Below are positions 22,444-35,597 of a stretch of 64,000 nucleotides of DNA, piece after piece; position 1 is the stretch's first letter; every line of letters starts with the position of its first letter. Source of the stretch: Flammulina velutipes (Eukaryota; Basidiomycota; Agaricomycetes; Agaricales; Physalacriaceae); assembly GCA_011800155.1 (NCBI GenBank), contig CM022371.1, forward strand, positions 868,001 through 932,000, read 5' to 3'. Below the pieces are notes generated by a model. The model saw only the letters and a list, made by a program, of their open reading frames with translations, was not told the origin of the DNA and searched no databases. The position numbers were made by a program, and so were the translations under genes.

Positions 22444-25400
22444 ATGCAGCCAGTCGCTTCGAATGCTAGCCTGTCGGCAACAGTCGATAACAGTCGGCTA
22501 TTATCGACTTCTCAAGAGGACCTCCATCCTGCCTCCCCACCGTATCGTCCAGAGGCAAGCACGTCGAACCTAGAACAGACCATCTTCGTACAGCCGCAGC
22601 ACCAGCAAGGCGTATATTCCTACCCACCCAGTCCAGCGTACCGTTCACGGGTCAACATGGATGAAGACATAGAAACGGCGACGAGGGACGAGAAGCAGAA
22701 GCCGTCGGTGCACTATCCAGAGGAGGTCAAGGTGCAGCCGCGGTCTCCGCTGGTCCAGGAAAGCGTGTCCCGGCCTGCGTCGCTAGCGGGCACGGACGAC
22801 GAGTACGGCGACGATGACTACGACTGGAGCGGCGACGAAGACCTCATCAACGAAGAGGCCAAATTCGAGCAGAGGATGGGCATGAAGGCGAAAGACAAGC
22901 GCTGGACTCTGAAGCGGTGAGTATGTAATTTTGGACCATTGATCACCGTTCATTTACTTTTGTGCGCAGTGTCATAACCCTTCTCTTCTCCTCGCTTATC
23001 GGCTCTACATTCCTTGCTGGGGTCATAGTCACACCGGCCATTCTCATCGACTTTTACTGGTACAGGAAGGATCCCACTGAACAACGCCTTAAAATTAAGC
23101 AAAACGTCCAGGCATGGCTCTTCTGGGCCGCTGCCAACCTCCTTGTATCATGGTATCTGGCCCTCATCGTCGACCTAATTCCCACCGTCATCCGCTTCGT
23201 GATCATGGCGGCGTGGGGCCATGTATCAGAGGTCGTCAAATCCCGCATGGAAATGTATCAATCCGTCAAAAACACCTTCAAGCCTGTTCTCTACGCCGCC
23301 AGCTGCTGGGTGAGCTGGATCATCATCTTCGGACACATCTACAACCTCTACGACACCACGGATGACTCCCAGAGCCGCGCGCAGTACACCCGACGCGTCT
23401 ACCAGGTCATCCAATTCCTCTTCTTCTTTGGCCTCGTCGTCTGTGCCCAAAAAATGCTCTCACATGCCATCGCATTCGCCTTCCATCGTACGGCCTTCAA
23501 GGATCGTGTAGATGCCATCTCGGAGGCTCTCCCCGTCATCGAAAAACTACGGGACTATGCCCCAAAAGTCTCCCACCGATCAGGACTCCGCTCTGGACTG
23601 CGCACCCCTCTATTCACACCCGTAGTGGAAAAAGGCACCTTTGACTGGAACGCGCAGGACGACGGCAACATGGGAGATAGCGAGGACGCGGACCGTACCA
23701 TGGTCGGATCTGGGAAGAAGGGCAAAGGCCGCAAGAAGGCGTCTGGGTCGTGGTTCTCGCGGTCCCGTCAGCCATCGAGCAGCACGATTGAAGCCGCTGA
23801 GATGGGCGTGATGCACTCTCCCGACGGTTCGAGGCCGATGACGCCGTCTGGTCTGCACAGATATCCTCCTGGGGCAGAGTCGCGTCGCAGCTCGGATGAG
23901 TCCAGCCTGAACGCGGGAGAAACCATCGCTCAAGCAGCCAAGGTGCTCAAAAACGCTGTCCTGCACGATGCGCGCAATATTAAAGGCGAAGACCCCGATA
24001 GCAAGACCGCCGGTGTATTGAGCGGAGCTGGCGGGGTCGGGAGCGTAGACGAGGCCAAGTACCTTGCGAGGAGCGTTTACAACAAGTTCCGTCCTCACCA
24101 TGTTGGTCGCACATACCTTCTTCCCTCCGACTTCTTCCCAGCTTTTGCGACGCACGAGGATGCCGAGGCAGCATTTAGGATCTTCGACAAGGACAACAAC
24201 GGGGATATATCTCGCGGGGAAATCAAGTCGACGCTGGTCAAGGTCTACAAGGAGCGACGCTTCTTGGCTCGGTCAATGCGCGACGTTGGCGCTGCCCTCA
24301 AGACACTTGATCATATCCTGCTCATCTTCGCTATGATCATTCTGTTTTTCATCAGTTTGAGCGTTTTCGGCGTAAACGTGGGGGACAGCTTGACTAGTGT
24401 GTATACCATTGGTATCGCGGCTTCTTTCATCTTCAAAAATGCGGCGTCGGAAGCTTTCGATGCTATCATGTTCTTATTTGTAACTCAGTGCGTATCTGAG
24501 GTTTTCATTTGGACGATTGGCTTATATTTCCTAGTCCTTTCGATACCGGTGATCGTTGCTTCATTGACAGTGAGTGTTGTGCTCCGGAATGTTCTCTGTC
24601 GCTGACGAGATTGTAGACGAGAACCTCGTAGTCAAGAAGATGGGCTTGTTTGCCACAGTCTTTACTCGTGTAGACGGGACAGAGTCGTACTACTTCAACA
24701 GCCAACTGTTCACCAAATTTATGTACGTCTCATTGGTCTTTTTCGTCAATGGGTGTTGAGAATTCTTTTCACAGTACCAACGTCCGCCGTAGCGGAGTGA
24801 GTTTGCCAGCTGCATTTCTTCCGGGCCCTATTAACATTATTGCAGAAAATGTTCGAAAATTGCACAATCCAGATCGCATGGCGGACGCCTCTCGAAAAAC
24901 TAGACGAGCTAGAGCGCTGTATGAATGAATGGCTCTCTACCGAAGAAAACCGATGGTTTGAACCCGCCACATCTGTCGTCCTCCAACACCTGTCGTATCA
25001 ACGCTACCTTGAAATCACCCTTGGTGTAGCTCACAACGGGTATGTCCTCTCTCCACCTTACCCCGACTCATCAGCTAATCCTCTCCACTCCAGCACCTGG
25101 CAAGACTGGGGTCTCCGAAATGCGCGCAAGACGGCCTTCCACGCTGCGGTGCAGTATTACTGTCGCCAGCTGGATATTGTCGGCTATGAAGCGCCATTAC
25201 CGATTGTATATGGCGATCCGGAGACGATGGTGTATGTTCCTCCGTCGCCTGGATTGCCTGGAGGTGACGAGGGTGGGGCCTATGATGTGGCAGAGCCCGA
25301 AGTACCTGAGCAGCTTGCGCGTGCGCCGGAAGAACAGATGAAATCGACGCTCGGGTTCCTGCCACCTATGGCTACGCGCACTGGGATCAATATTAGGCAG

Positions 25401-25448
25401 CGAAAGAGCAAGAGCCGTAAAGCGATTTTACGAGCCATGGATGGATGA
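22444..25448 (+). CDS. EF-hand mechanosensitive channel of the MscS family
   Basis: This resembles the fungal MscS-like channels of internal membranes (the Msy1/Msy2 type of fission yeast), which respond to hypo-osmotic stress and calcium. Exons run 22444-22916, 22970-24487, 24535-24569, 24617-24722, 24775-24796, then from 24846 to the stop, with one further intron near 25040-25093. The cytoplasmic N-terminus is Ser/Pro-rich and then acidic. Hydrophobic helices follow at VITLLFSSLIGSTFLAGVIV, WLFWAAANLLVSWYLALIVD and YQVIQFLFFFGLVVCA. An EF-hand loop is visible in FRIFDKDNNGDISRGEI. The pore region is HILLIFAMIILFFISLSVFG, continuing to SFIFKNAASEAFDAIMFLF. The two short exons rebuild HPFDTGDRCFIDNENLVVKK, the family signature. 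The C-terminus is basic. Confidence 0.9.
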
Positions 25449-25995
25449 AAACGTTCGCGAGCGAACGAACGAACATTGGACCACTACTATGTTACTCGTG
25501 CTTTATATATGTGGTATAGGGTTCACACTTTTTCCTACATAGTTCTCCGCTTTGTTTTATTAGAAGGCTGACTGTTCGTGACTGGTTCACGGTTTTGTTG
25601 CTTTGCATATCATTTAGACGCACATATCATACTACATACTTTACATATTATCGACTTGAGTACTATCCAGCATACGGCTCTTGTTCACCTGGACCTGCCG
25701 AGTACTACATGTGAGGAACTCGTCGAGCCCGGACGGGGGCGGGCTGCGCGGTACAAGTTTGTCAGCTCCCTTTTATTTTCGACCATGGGCCATAAGGTGG
25801 GGAAAAGTGGGGGATGGCATCGCGGAGAAGATGGTATCTTGGAACCCAGAACATAGGAAACACAGGCAGAAACTAAGAGACGGTCGCCGGAAATGGTAGT
25901 CGAGAATCAGATGACGTCAATTTTGTTTTCTCCGGACCACATAAAGTCAGACCGATCCTGTTCGTTGCTCTCTACCTCCATCATCAACGCGAACA
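25449..25995. other. Intergenic upstream of hexokinase
   Basis: No gene is supported. A short GAAC repeat follows the channel stop codon at about 25459-25474. The right half should contain the hexokinase promoter. Confidence 0.45.
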
Positions 25996-27951
25996 ATGGC
26001 CTCGACGTCTGCGCACTTTACCTCAGACCCACAAACTATCCTCGATAACATCAGATGGCAGCTCCATCTCGAACCAGAGACGTTGACAGATATTGTAAAG
26101 GCTTTTCTTGAAGAATACAGAGTGGGATTGTCAGGCTATGGACACCCTATGGCCATGATGTCGGTTCTTTCATCCACCTGCACGGGAATATTCTCAACTT
26201 GTCCTCAGACCAACATTTGTTACTGGCGTACCAGACGGAACTGAAACTGGGTGAGCTCCCCGTCACCGAGCTCGAGGCTAGTCTTAATATTGATACACAG
26301 GACTTTCCTTGCTTTGGATCTTGGTGGAACCAACCTGTAAGTCTCTCTACGACTATAATCAAATTTCCACATTAAATGGCGTACAGCCGTGTGTGTGAAG
26401 TCGTCCTCAACGGAGACAAGACTTTCGAGCTTCGCCAGCAAAAGTACAAAGTCTCCGAAACCCTCAAAACTGGAGAGGCAACGGTCCTTTTCGGTTCGTC
26501 CTTCTGTTGTTCCTCATCCGCCTGTCTCACGTGCACTAGACTATCTGGCGGATTCCGTTGACGCCTTTCTCACCAGTAGCGCCGAAAGCGATCCATCGCC
26601 CCCATCGCATAATCTCGATGGCCCGGACTTCCTTCCTCTAGGAATCACGTTCTCCTTTCCCGTAGAACAAACGGCGTTGAACCATGGCAAGATCCTGACG
26701 TGGACTAAAGGCTTTTCGGCGAAGCATGCCATCGGGAACGACGTCGTCCAACTCCTACTTACAAGATGCTTTCAACCGGAAACACATGCACGTAAAGTGT
26801 GTAGCACTGGTGAACGATGTTAGAACACTCTTTCCCTCCGAAGAGATCGTACTGATGAAATCGTCAGACTGTCGGCGCTTTGCTGTCGCGTGCATACACC
26901 TCCGGAGGTTGCATGCTGGGTGCTATCTTTGGAACAGGTACCAACGGCGCCTATGTCGAACAAGTTTCCAATATCGTCAAGCTAGGCAATTCCCCTGCCG
27001 CTGCGAAAGGAGGCTACATGGTGGTTAACACCGAATGGGGCGCATTCAACAACTCCCGGTCTCACCTGCCCTCGACACCATATGACAAGACGCTCGACAG
27101 ACAATCCATTAATCCAGGCTTCCAAGCATTTGAAAAGTTCATCTCTGGGATGTACCTTGGCGAAATCACACGACACGTCCTACTTTCGCTTGTCGATGCC
27201 GCGCCTAAACCAATGCTCTTCAACGGCAAGTCGTCAGAGAGCTTGAACGTCCAGTGGGGGTTCGACTCGAGCGTGATGAGCGACATCGAGACTGCATGGG
27301 AGAACGTCGAGCACGATCCGACCAACACGGTTCCGCAATATAACGGATGGGATGATTCGACACTTGATCCCGAATTAAAGGCCAAGTTAGAGCGCGTGCA
27401 GACTGTTATAGTCGAGCGTGTTGGTATACCGCAGTCAGATGTCTCTCTGCGTGATGCACTCGTATGTTGTCCCTCTTCCACCGATTCAGGGTCTGACTGT
27501 ATTGCTTCCTTTAGATCGTCAAGTGGGTATGCTCTTTGGTCGCGAAACGCGCCGCACGCTTGAGCGGTGTGGCTGTGGCTGCGACGATGATACAGACTGG
27601 ACATGCAACTTTCGCCAAGGATGCCGCATCACATCCGTCGTCCGAGTTGACTGAACTGATCAAAGTCGGCGTTGATGGGAGGTACGCTGTCTTGTCTGCG
27701 TTGTAGGTGTCACTGCCGTTTAACTTCATTTGACAGCCTCATTCAATTCTATCCCCACTTTGAGAGCATGTTACGCGAGTCGCTGAGGTACCTCGTCGGT
27801 GAAAGTGTTGAAAAACGAATCGAGATTGGATTAGCGAAGGACGGAAGTGGTGTTGGAGGTATGTCCTGCTCCTTCGTCTTGTTGATGGATGGAGCTAACG
27901 ATGCTTTTTACAGCTGCGTTGTGTGCGCTCCAGGCCACGAAGCAACAATGA
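25996..27951 (+). CDS. HXK: Hexokinase
   Basis: This is the cytosolic enzyme that phosphorylates glucose at the first step of glycolysis. The start ATG at 25996 gives MASTSAHFTSDPQTILDNIR. Splicing of two short introns rebuilds GYGHPMAMIPTFVTGVPDGT and then TFLALDLGGTNLRVCEVVL, the phosphate-binding block. Further signatures are LPLGITFSFPVEQ, LTWTKGFSAK, the spliced ALVNDTVGALLSRAY with the catalytic Asp, IFGTGTNGAYVE, VNTEWGAFNN, and near the end LIQFYPHFESMLRESLRYLV and AKDGSGVGAAL. Later exons are short. All hallmark blocks are present in order, so I judge the gene intact. A regulatory role in glucose sensing, known for yeast Hxk2, cannot be judged from the sequence. Confidence 0.93.
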
Positions 27952-28453
27952 TATGTAACTATTAGTACTAAACCATAGATAAATGGTAGAGAAGACAGCT
28001 AAACGTGTTGTTGTAACTATACTATTGTACCCGGCTCTGATTTATCTACTACTTATGAGATGTACATATGTAGAGTCTAGAGAGAGAGAGAAGGATATCG
28101 TGCACAAGTAGTTGGATAGTAAGTATTGCCATATCCGTAAAAGAACTTAGAATCGCAAATTTACGCCACACTCAATGGTATCACGTACCACCTTTGGTTT
28201 TGGTTGTTACACAGAGTATCCTCCCCCTAGAGTTTATTCTATAAGTCGTCGGGACTATTACATATTCTCAAGTAGCGTAAGTATGCAATCTGAGAGACCA
28301 TCAAGAGAAGGACAGAAATAGCAGTCTCTCCCACGCTATTGTTTTTTGCTCTTGTTCTCAACTCAAACTTTTCCTTGTTATTGTGGGCGCCTGCCAGCCT
28401 ATAAAGGTTGCTATGAGCGCCTCAATATCCTCACCTGCACATCTCTGTCCACT
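27952..28453. other. Intergenic with short AG microsatellite
   Basis: No gene is supported. A short AG dinucleotide run lies at about 28079-28093, downstream of hexokinase. The right part is the upstream region of the next gene. Confidence 0.45.
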
Positions 28454-29840
28454 ATGTCGTTCCCTGTCTGGGGCGAATATCTCGTTGCAAAAATCAACCC
28501 CACCGCAACATTAGGACTCTTGCTCGATGATCCTCAGGTAATAAAAGAATGCGAAGAATTCCAGCAGAAGACGTATGTCTTATGTTGCTTGAGGGTGAGG
28601 TTTCCTTCATGTCTACGAGTCGATTGACATTCGCTGATATCGCAAAGGAACAAGGGATAGCCAACCCAGGATACTACTGCCCACTTCAAGTCTCTCTCGT
28701 CTCTCACGGGCTCGTAGCCGGCCCAAAGGATAACATGCTTCCTGAAATGTACATGGCCGTCTGCCCAAACACGTCGCACCCTCGCTCTCGAAAACCTTTA
28801 AAGTGCAGCCCTCCCCTTCCCTGGGATAATTGTTATTCATCGACTATCGCTGTCACCACCGTCCGCATGGCCTGTCGGGATCGCACAATTAGGACGAAAG
28901 CCAAATTTGGCTTGCCTAGTGACGATGCGTTCGCGCTTTATTTCCAGGCCGAGTTCGATCGCGACTGGCAGATGAAGTTAGATCGTATGAGAGAGACCGG
29001 AGGGACGGATTTCGAGCCGGATGGTCCTATAGATCCCTTCGGCGAAGATGAAGAGGAGGAGGAGGAGGGACTGGAGGAAGACGTCGAATCCTACAGTGAT
29101 TCTGACATTGAAGACGCTGAAGGGACCCCAGAATCCGAGAAGCTGAGCCATGACGATAGTACTCAACACGCGCCAACATCGCCTTCCCCATATGAAGGCC
29201 CCACCCTCCGGGATGCTGAGTCGACACCAGACCTCGACCATGAATCCCTCCACTCTTCTGTCAACATTGTCATGGAGGAATTGATGCATCGTTTCGACTT
29301 TACGCCCGTAGTCGATTACTCCATGGATCTCGAAGAACTGCCTGCATGCGAAATCGCGAACCCTTGGGATTTCTTCGAAGATGTTGAAGCGCTGAAAATG
29401 TGAGCTATTAGTCTGCGAGGCGATTATTTTGGTTCTCATCTTCATCCAGGATACACGCAAGATATATTGCTAGAGTGCAAGCGAAGATTGATGAGGCTGC
29501 TAAACTCGACGCTGACTTGGACGCAAAAGTAAATGCCGAGCTCTTACTGGCCAAGATCAACTCGAGAGATAGGACGAGCCCCGACTACGAAACGCGCACA
29601 CAATCAACTACCTGCATCTCAAATGGCCAGTCGCCTGACGCGTCTCTGAAGCTCGAGAAACACAACTTTGTTACCCAATCGTGTGGTGAGTAGGCTTGCC
29701 GCTCACTTTGCGTTTTGTTCTCATGATTAGCAGTCCCCCACTCCAATCTCAAGCTCAGAACTACAGCTATTCAAACTGCCCGTTCCGTGTTGACATCGTC
29801 GTGGAACGAACTAGCACATCTGTTTGTTAGGCGAGCTTGA
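28454..29840 (+). CDS. Unrecognised acidic protein
   Basis: I do not recognise this gene. The first exon (MSFPVWGEYLVAKINPTATL) ends near 28574. The intron's acceptor is near 28648, and a long exon follows to about 29400. A third exon begins YIARVQAKIDEAAKLDADLD and is a likely coiled coil. The last exon ends WNELAHLFVRRA at 29840. The long exon contains a Pro/Cys-rich part (YYCPLQVSLVSHGL, CPNTSHPRSRKPLKC), then an acidic run (GEDEEEEEEGLEEDVE) and a Ser/Asp-rich region. There is no signal peptide or membrane helix. The continuous frame over about 750 bp and the clean last intron (GTGAGT donor) support a real gene. The exact first intron is uncertain. Confidence 0.6.
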
Positions 29841-29973
29841 GTCATCTCCTTTCCGAACCAGTCGCGCTATTTTAAATTTCTATTCAACGGAATACATACA
29901 TGTATGTACAAGTATATTGCATGTCATTTGATCTTCACCTGCAGATACGAGTTATTCGAAGCGCCAAGAATGT

Positions 29974-30783
29974 TCAAAGGAATGTACGTACATGATTAGA
30001 CTCCGATTCGCCCTCAACCATGGCTTTGAAAGCTTGAAGATACCGGAGGACGATGACCCTATTCTCTAACGCCAACATCCCCATAGTGTGCATAGAGGCT
30101 GGGGAATGCTTTGGGATATGGCATGGAATGACTATATGTTCCGCGGGGTAGAGGCCGAACCTGACAGAATCGCTCAACTGTTTGGTGACTTTAATCTTGT
30201 AAAACCGGGGCCACGTTCCATAGAAAGCGATGGCGGGGACGTCCATCTCTTTCAGTGTCACCGACCGATTGTAATACTGGAATGCGGCAATGGCTGCAGC
30301 GACCATCGGAGGCAGCGGGTCAGGCTCGAGGTCCCCTTCTTCAGGCATCCTACTCCTCCGAGCGAGCAGGAGGACCTTGTTCGTATCATCGAGGAGGCAA
30401 ACGTCGGTGTGAGCTACATGCCTTGATTCGCCGGAGATCAAGAATGGATACTCGTATTGCGTCTGGATTATCCGTCGACCGTTGGCGTAGCCCATTGATT
30501 CTAGGAGATGTTCGACGAATGTGTCGAAAGCCGTACCCTGACAATCCATGGGAGCGTATGCAGCGTCGAGATGATGGATGAGCTTGTATGTTGCATCGTC
30601 AGTGGCTTCGTGGCGGTATGCGGTTGTGGTGAACGGAATAATGTTTGGGTCTTCGAGTTCTGGGAGCTCAGAGACACCAAAAAATTCGTCTAGTGTCTGG
30701 AGTTGCCATTCCATGTTGTGTGCCTTCAGGTCATAATCATCCCATTTACGTCCGGGTTTTGCTTTGCGAGGCAAGTTGGCCAT
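29974..30783 (-). CDS. Local expanded family protein, copy C (degenerate motif)
   Basis: This is a third copy of the family, 269 residues from ATG 30783 (MANLPRKAKPGRKWDD). The frame is open upstream to 30840 but without an ATG. It is closest to copy A: WQLQTLDEFFGVSELPELED, GTAFDTFVEHLLESMGYANG, HTDVCLLDDTNKVLLLARRS, MVAAAIAAFQYYN, AIAFYGTWPRFYKIKVTK and ALENRVIVLRYLQAFKAMVE all have direct counterparts. As in copy A, the position of the acidic catalytic residue in the putative PD-(D/E)XK core is Arg (ARRSR), and even the Lys is replaced. Single exon, no membrane segment. It ends about 130 bp from the preceding gene, tail to tail. Confidence 0.7.
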   Translation of the reverse strand: MANLPRKAKPGRKWDDYDLKAHNMEWQLQTLDEFFGVSELPELEDPNIIPFTTTAYRHEATDDATYKLIHHLDAAYAPMDCQGTAFDTFVEHLLESMGYANGRRIIQTQYEYPFLISGESRHVAHTDVCLLDDTNKVLLLARRSRMPEEGDLEPDPLPPMVAAAIAAFQYYNRSVTLKEMDVPAIAFYGTWPRFYKIKVTKQLSDSVRFGLYPAEHIVIPCHIPKHSPASMHTMGMLALENRVIVLRYLQAFKAMVEGESESNHVRTFL

Positions 30784-32332
30784 CAGGATTGTCGACGACG
30801 AATAGCGACAAAGGTGTGGTGGTGTGGTGGTGTGACGCAAAAGGAGCTACGGACAAGACATGACAGGACTACCTTTCTCTTTAGGGACGAAATTTGTGCG
30901 CCTCAGTCGGGACTGATCAACATGCCAAACTCTGTACTAATCACTTTCTTCTCATGCGACTCGGTGGATGAGAGGAGAGTTAGGAAACTGGTGCGAGACG
31001 AGACATTCAGATTAATCTATGACAGTGTGTTGTGTACTGTTCCATTCCGCTAATATCAACTGATAGCTCGAGTATAGCGAATTCACGTCACTACAATTAT
31101 CATCGGACATTTTCGTTCACGTCCGCTCCTGCTTTTGCGCATCACACAAGCACACAATGATACAGATTTGATCTATACATCAAGAATGGAGGTAAGCAGT
31201 CCTTGCGAAAGTAATGAAACCATCAGAACTGTGATACATCTTCGCTTCTTTTCTTTTTCAAACGAAAAGTGCATCGGCCCATTGACAAGTCAATGCCCTT
31301 CCACCTTGGCGTTCCTCGCCTCATCTAAGCTACTACATGGAACTACATGATGGCAGAAAAGATGTGTCGTTATATTATTTGATGTCTTATCAACTCACTT
31401 TTTCACCGTCTAGGGTACATGGCTGGAGGCGCCCACATCGGTCGCGCCAGCCGTCATAAACCCCTCATACGCACATGTGGAAGAATACTGACTTGCGAGC
31501 TTCAATTTAGTATCGAGGCAAATCTACGAGTGCACAACACCTTCGGAACCGTTAGAGCTAAAACTTGCAGTCCCATCCATAAGCTGAGCTGCTACTGGGA
31601 CCAACTCGTCTGGATGTGATAAAGTGCTCATGTCTGTTAGCTGGTGCACTATAGAGGCAGATTCGCATCGGTCGTCTTCCAAAGGAATTGACCACTCTTA
31701 TTGACGTGCATCTACTTCTTGCATTCTGGCGCGACAAATACAGACTTCCCTAACTCGCTCCAACTATGATATGATATAGGAAAAGACCAGGAAAAATATT
31801 CTCAGATCGTTTTCTTGTATTTGCAGCTCCAACTAAGGCGGTACGGTTGTAATGATGCAGGCATTAGTGGACTTGAGAGCGTCTTGCGGTCACTATGTGG
31901 TACGTGCAGACGTCTGAAAGTGTACTCTGCTAATTCCATGACTGGTAGGACTACATTATTCATGATGTAGGCCGGCTTGGACGCGCTACAGTCCATGTCA
32001 GCATGTGGCGTTGGTTAAACCAAACATATGCAACTCAGCTCACCGATCTACCAGTGGCTCTCTCTTCCTCTCCATCAGCCTTGTTCGCATTCAACACTTG
32101 GTCAGTCCTTCGAGGACTTTAAACGCCCTTACTGATTTCTCTTTTACAGTGTCTAAGACTGTCCTCTCTCTTTCTCGACTTCAACGCCCAGACAGTCCTC
32201 CCTCGAAGAAGTCTTAATCGCCCTTACCTGAAACCGCCCAAAGACACAGTCTTTCATCTTGTCAGTCCTTCTCGCCTTGTTCGTAAACTGTCGGCAGATA
32301 CTGATTGGGAGACACGACAGATAGATCTTGCA
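30784..32332. other. Intergenic stretch without supported gene
   Basis: Several short open frames exist on both strands, none with a recognisable motif. The right end from about 32000 has a plus-strand frame (MALVKPNICNSAHRS…) that may be the leader of the degenerate copy D. No terminal repeats were seen here. Confidence 0.4.
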
Positions 32333-32546
32333 ATGGCCAACATCATCCGCTCAGCAAAGTCCGGCAATGACTGAACTATCAATGAACTCGACACATATCA
32401 CATCCGCATAGAAAGCCAGACGCAGGACGACTTCTTTCAAGTCGATGAACTTCCACCGCTAGCAGACCATCTCTAGTCCTTCGCCACCGTCCTAAATCGC
32501 TATGATCCCCGGGCCGTCCTTAGTATTGAACTACATGATATCCTGA

Positions 32547-35500
32547 TACCGTCGGCGGGAAGGTCAAGGATGAAATTTCTGAAACTCCAAACGATTTACA
32601 CCCAGGGTCATATGTTCAATTCCTTCACAGGCCACCTTGCTGTGTCGTTTTTTTGGTATAGCCTATAATGAACAAGTGCTGTTGTATCTTCTGGGGCTCT
32701 GTGTTTGGAGTGATCTGAGACCAGGATAATGAATATCTGAATGTAAACCATTGCTATAACCCATGATATTTTATGTAGCATAGATTTCCGATACAGTTGA
32801 ACACACTCATACAATATTGCTTCAAGAAAGTTCATTATTATGTGAGGAGGAGTAAATACATGAGTAGGTACACTATAGTAGGTGGCCTTCATCATCCAGC
32901 CGCGATGATATATTGTGGCGCATGCTAGGTGCGTGGTCAAGGTTGCGGTCGTTGTCAGGTCCGGCCCCGGCCCCGCCATCCGGGGTCATTGTCGTTCGTC
33001 GTAGACGCCATCCGTCAGTGCGAGGTGGCCAAAGTCCCGGTTCTGTACGCCCGTCCTCGTATATGCATCCAATCAATCATGTGGGATCCTGTATGCATTT
33101 TATCAGTAGATACCTGAAAGGTGGCTTATTGCAACACACACCTGAGTCGAATGTCTGTATTCCCTCTTGGTTGCGGTCGTTGCAGTCGGAATTGGTGTTA
33201 ACCTCAACTGGCGTGCCAGAGGTGGCGCACGCTCCGCATATGTCGGGAGACGAGACGTGGTGATTGGGAATTGTTGACGGGATGGCATGGTGTGGCGCTA
33301 TTCTCGCGCTGATAGCGTGATAATCTTGCCATTGTCGAGGAGTGGACCAATGTAAGGAGCGAACGATGATGCAACGTTGATGTTACGCACCTCAGGTAGC
33401 GATGCATACATCTTTCCCTCCCTCGCACTCACTAACTTCCTCTTATCGTTCCAGTGTGCTTGGCCGTCGATGTTGGTATCAGTGCGAGCAGTACGCGTCT
33501 CATCTCTTTGGCGGGTTGGCATTTGTTGGCAACGTCAGGGCGTATAATGTTGTCGTCGCTGTCGTGTCGAAAGTCGTCGATCGGTGTCGTGTCGTTGGTC
33601 GTCGCGAGCCGTTGGGTGTTGGGTGTCGTTATCTTTGCCAATGACCGGTGTAGGTGGTGGTAAGTGGCAAGTAGCAAAGTAGCAAGTAGCCGTGACTTGA
33701 TGTGACGCGATATCGATCACCAGATTAGACCAGATTGGGATCGCGCTCGACCCGCCGTATTTTCCAAAAGTAGAACGTCTCCCGCTCATGCATCTGTCAA
33801 TCTGTGCATTCTTTATCTTGAAGATTGTGTATATGCTCTGTAATTGTGCCACGGTTCCATGCTGCCTGAGAAAGCTTCGAGCGTTGAATTGTATTGCATA
33901 TCAATATCCAGAAGTGCACATGTACGGCTAATGTCTAATTGACCATTCTCCTCGAACATCACAGCCTGTTGACATTGTAGCGAGTGGTCAGTTCCATCCA
34001 TATTTCCCTGCCTTTCTTAGTTCTACGCCACATTAGGTCCGGAAACACCTTCTAAGCATTAGATAACAGTGATCACTTTTGAAGTCATGGCCGTGGGACA
34101 GCATAGTCTCTTCACTTCAGTACTGTCAAGTCTCATAACCTGGAGTGACAGCCACGAGACCTGGTCTCAATTGCCGAGGTGCATGAGATGCCCATCATTG
34201 GTGGGTCTTTCAAACTGGCCTGGCGGCTCTGGGCATATATGGTGGCTCGCCGTCAGCTGTTTCCACAATGAGTTAGTTAGATTACAGCCTTACCGCCTCC
34301 CTTATTATTACTATCGTGTCGGGGCAAACTTTCTAACTGACTTCACTGGGATTTTGTGGCAACAAAGGGTGGGTGGACCCTAATGTTGCAATAGACTCAT
34401 TGCTACGCTTGTTACCGTATGGTCCCGTATTTCTCACCCTCATTAACCATTTCTTAGCTAGCACACACTATCAATAATGTTGAATAGCATTGCAATAGTC
34501 ACTAATCTACTGATCATATGGCAAAAAAACTCGTCTAACAACGTCTGTTGCAACGTACTTGGAACACCTTATTGTAATGCTACATATATTACAACAAATG
34601 CTGTTGCAACACAGGCATAATTAGTCTATTGCAACAGCAAATCTCAACATTGGATAGCATTACAACATACATAGTGGGCACATCGGAGCGAACGGCCAAG
34701 TGGCGCATTCTGACCGCGATCAGTGGTGCCTCCGGATGGGTGGGAGGAGGTAATATCAGAATAGATGCAATCCGACATGCACAAGGCATTGAGAAAGAAC
34801 GGGACATAAAGAAAGGCCACTCATCAGTGGCACCATGATGGTGGTAAAAAGCAAAGCCAGGTTGCGTCACATCATCACAGTGAACCATGCTTTGTTGAAC
34901 CATTGTTATCCTCCATTGTCGACTTTCCGAGCGAATCAGCCTTCTTTGTTAGCATCACATGATATATTCGTGGCGGTCGATACTCTACACTACAGGAGCG
35001 TCTATTGCGCCACCCTCTGTTTACTTGTAAACTTCCCATATCTCCTTTTCAAGCTCATCTGTCTTGTCGGAGGGACCACCTCTGCTTCCTCGTCAGCGTC
35101 GAATTTTGATCATCGACGATACAAACAATCCCTCATGGTTTCCCTCTCCGCTGGGCTGATATAACCACATTCTCTAGCCACACGGACCACTGAAAATGCA
35201 ACAGTATTACAACGCCCTGTACTCGTTCGCGTCACAACACGAATGGTTGATTCAAGTTGCAACGGCAGTTGCAACGCCTTTGCAACGTTACCTATGTATT
35301 GGCGTAATGAATGTGCCGCGCATGCTCCCAGATGATAGAGGGAACATTGGATGACTATCACAGTACTCACACTCGGGCTTAGTAGGCAGAAAATTGAATA
35401 TTCATTACACCGCGTACTAACAAATGCATTGTAACAATTGGGTCGACCCACCCTTTGTTGCTACAAAATCACAGATATTTCTGTTTCTAAAGACTTGTAA

Positions 35501-35597
35501 AGCGTAAGTTGCAACATTGGAGGATTGTATATGTGGCCTTCCCAAAAGGAACTGTGACCGTGTGAGAATTTCATCCTTGACCATCCCGCCGGCTATA
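32547..35597. mobile_element. 3,051-bp DNA element with short inverted repeats and 7-bp TSD
   Basis: The left end begins TACCGTCGGCGGGAAGG, and the right end, read inward on the other strand, begins TATAGCCGGCGGGATGG. Both continue into the same GTCAAGGATGAAATT, giving inverted repeats of about 32 bp. The flanks are the direct repeat ATCCTGA (32540-32546 and 35598-35604), and removing the element rejoins copy D exactly in frame. The termini match those of the large transposon at 36158-45997. I see no transposase inside, so it is probably non-autonomous. The interior has low-complexity GTCGTC-type tracts at about 33530-33640 and a further inverted-repeat unit at 34347-35473. Confidence 0.85.
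34347..35473. repeat. Nested inverted-repeat unit of about 1.1 kb
   Basis: A 31-bp sequence at 34350-34380 (GATTTTGTGGCAACAAAGGG and onward) is repeated inverted at 35440-35470 with two mismatches, and the similarity extends by about three bases outward. The interior is rich in the word GTTGCAAC and its variants. No open frame of interest lies between, and I found no clear target duplication. It may be a small transposon inserted into the 3-kb element. Confidence 0.55.

Noticed and set aside
30088..30581. Plus-strand frames opposite family copy C
   Set aside because: The minus strand encodes a protein with clear matches to copies A and B; the plus frames are its antisense shadow.
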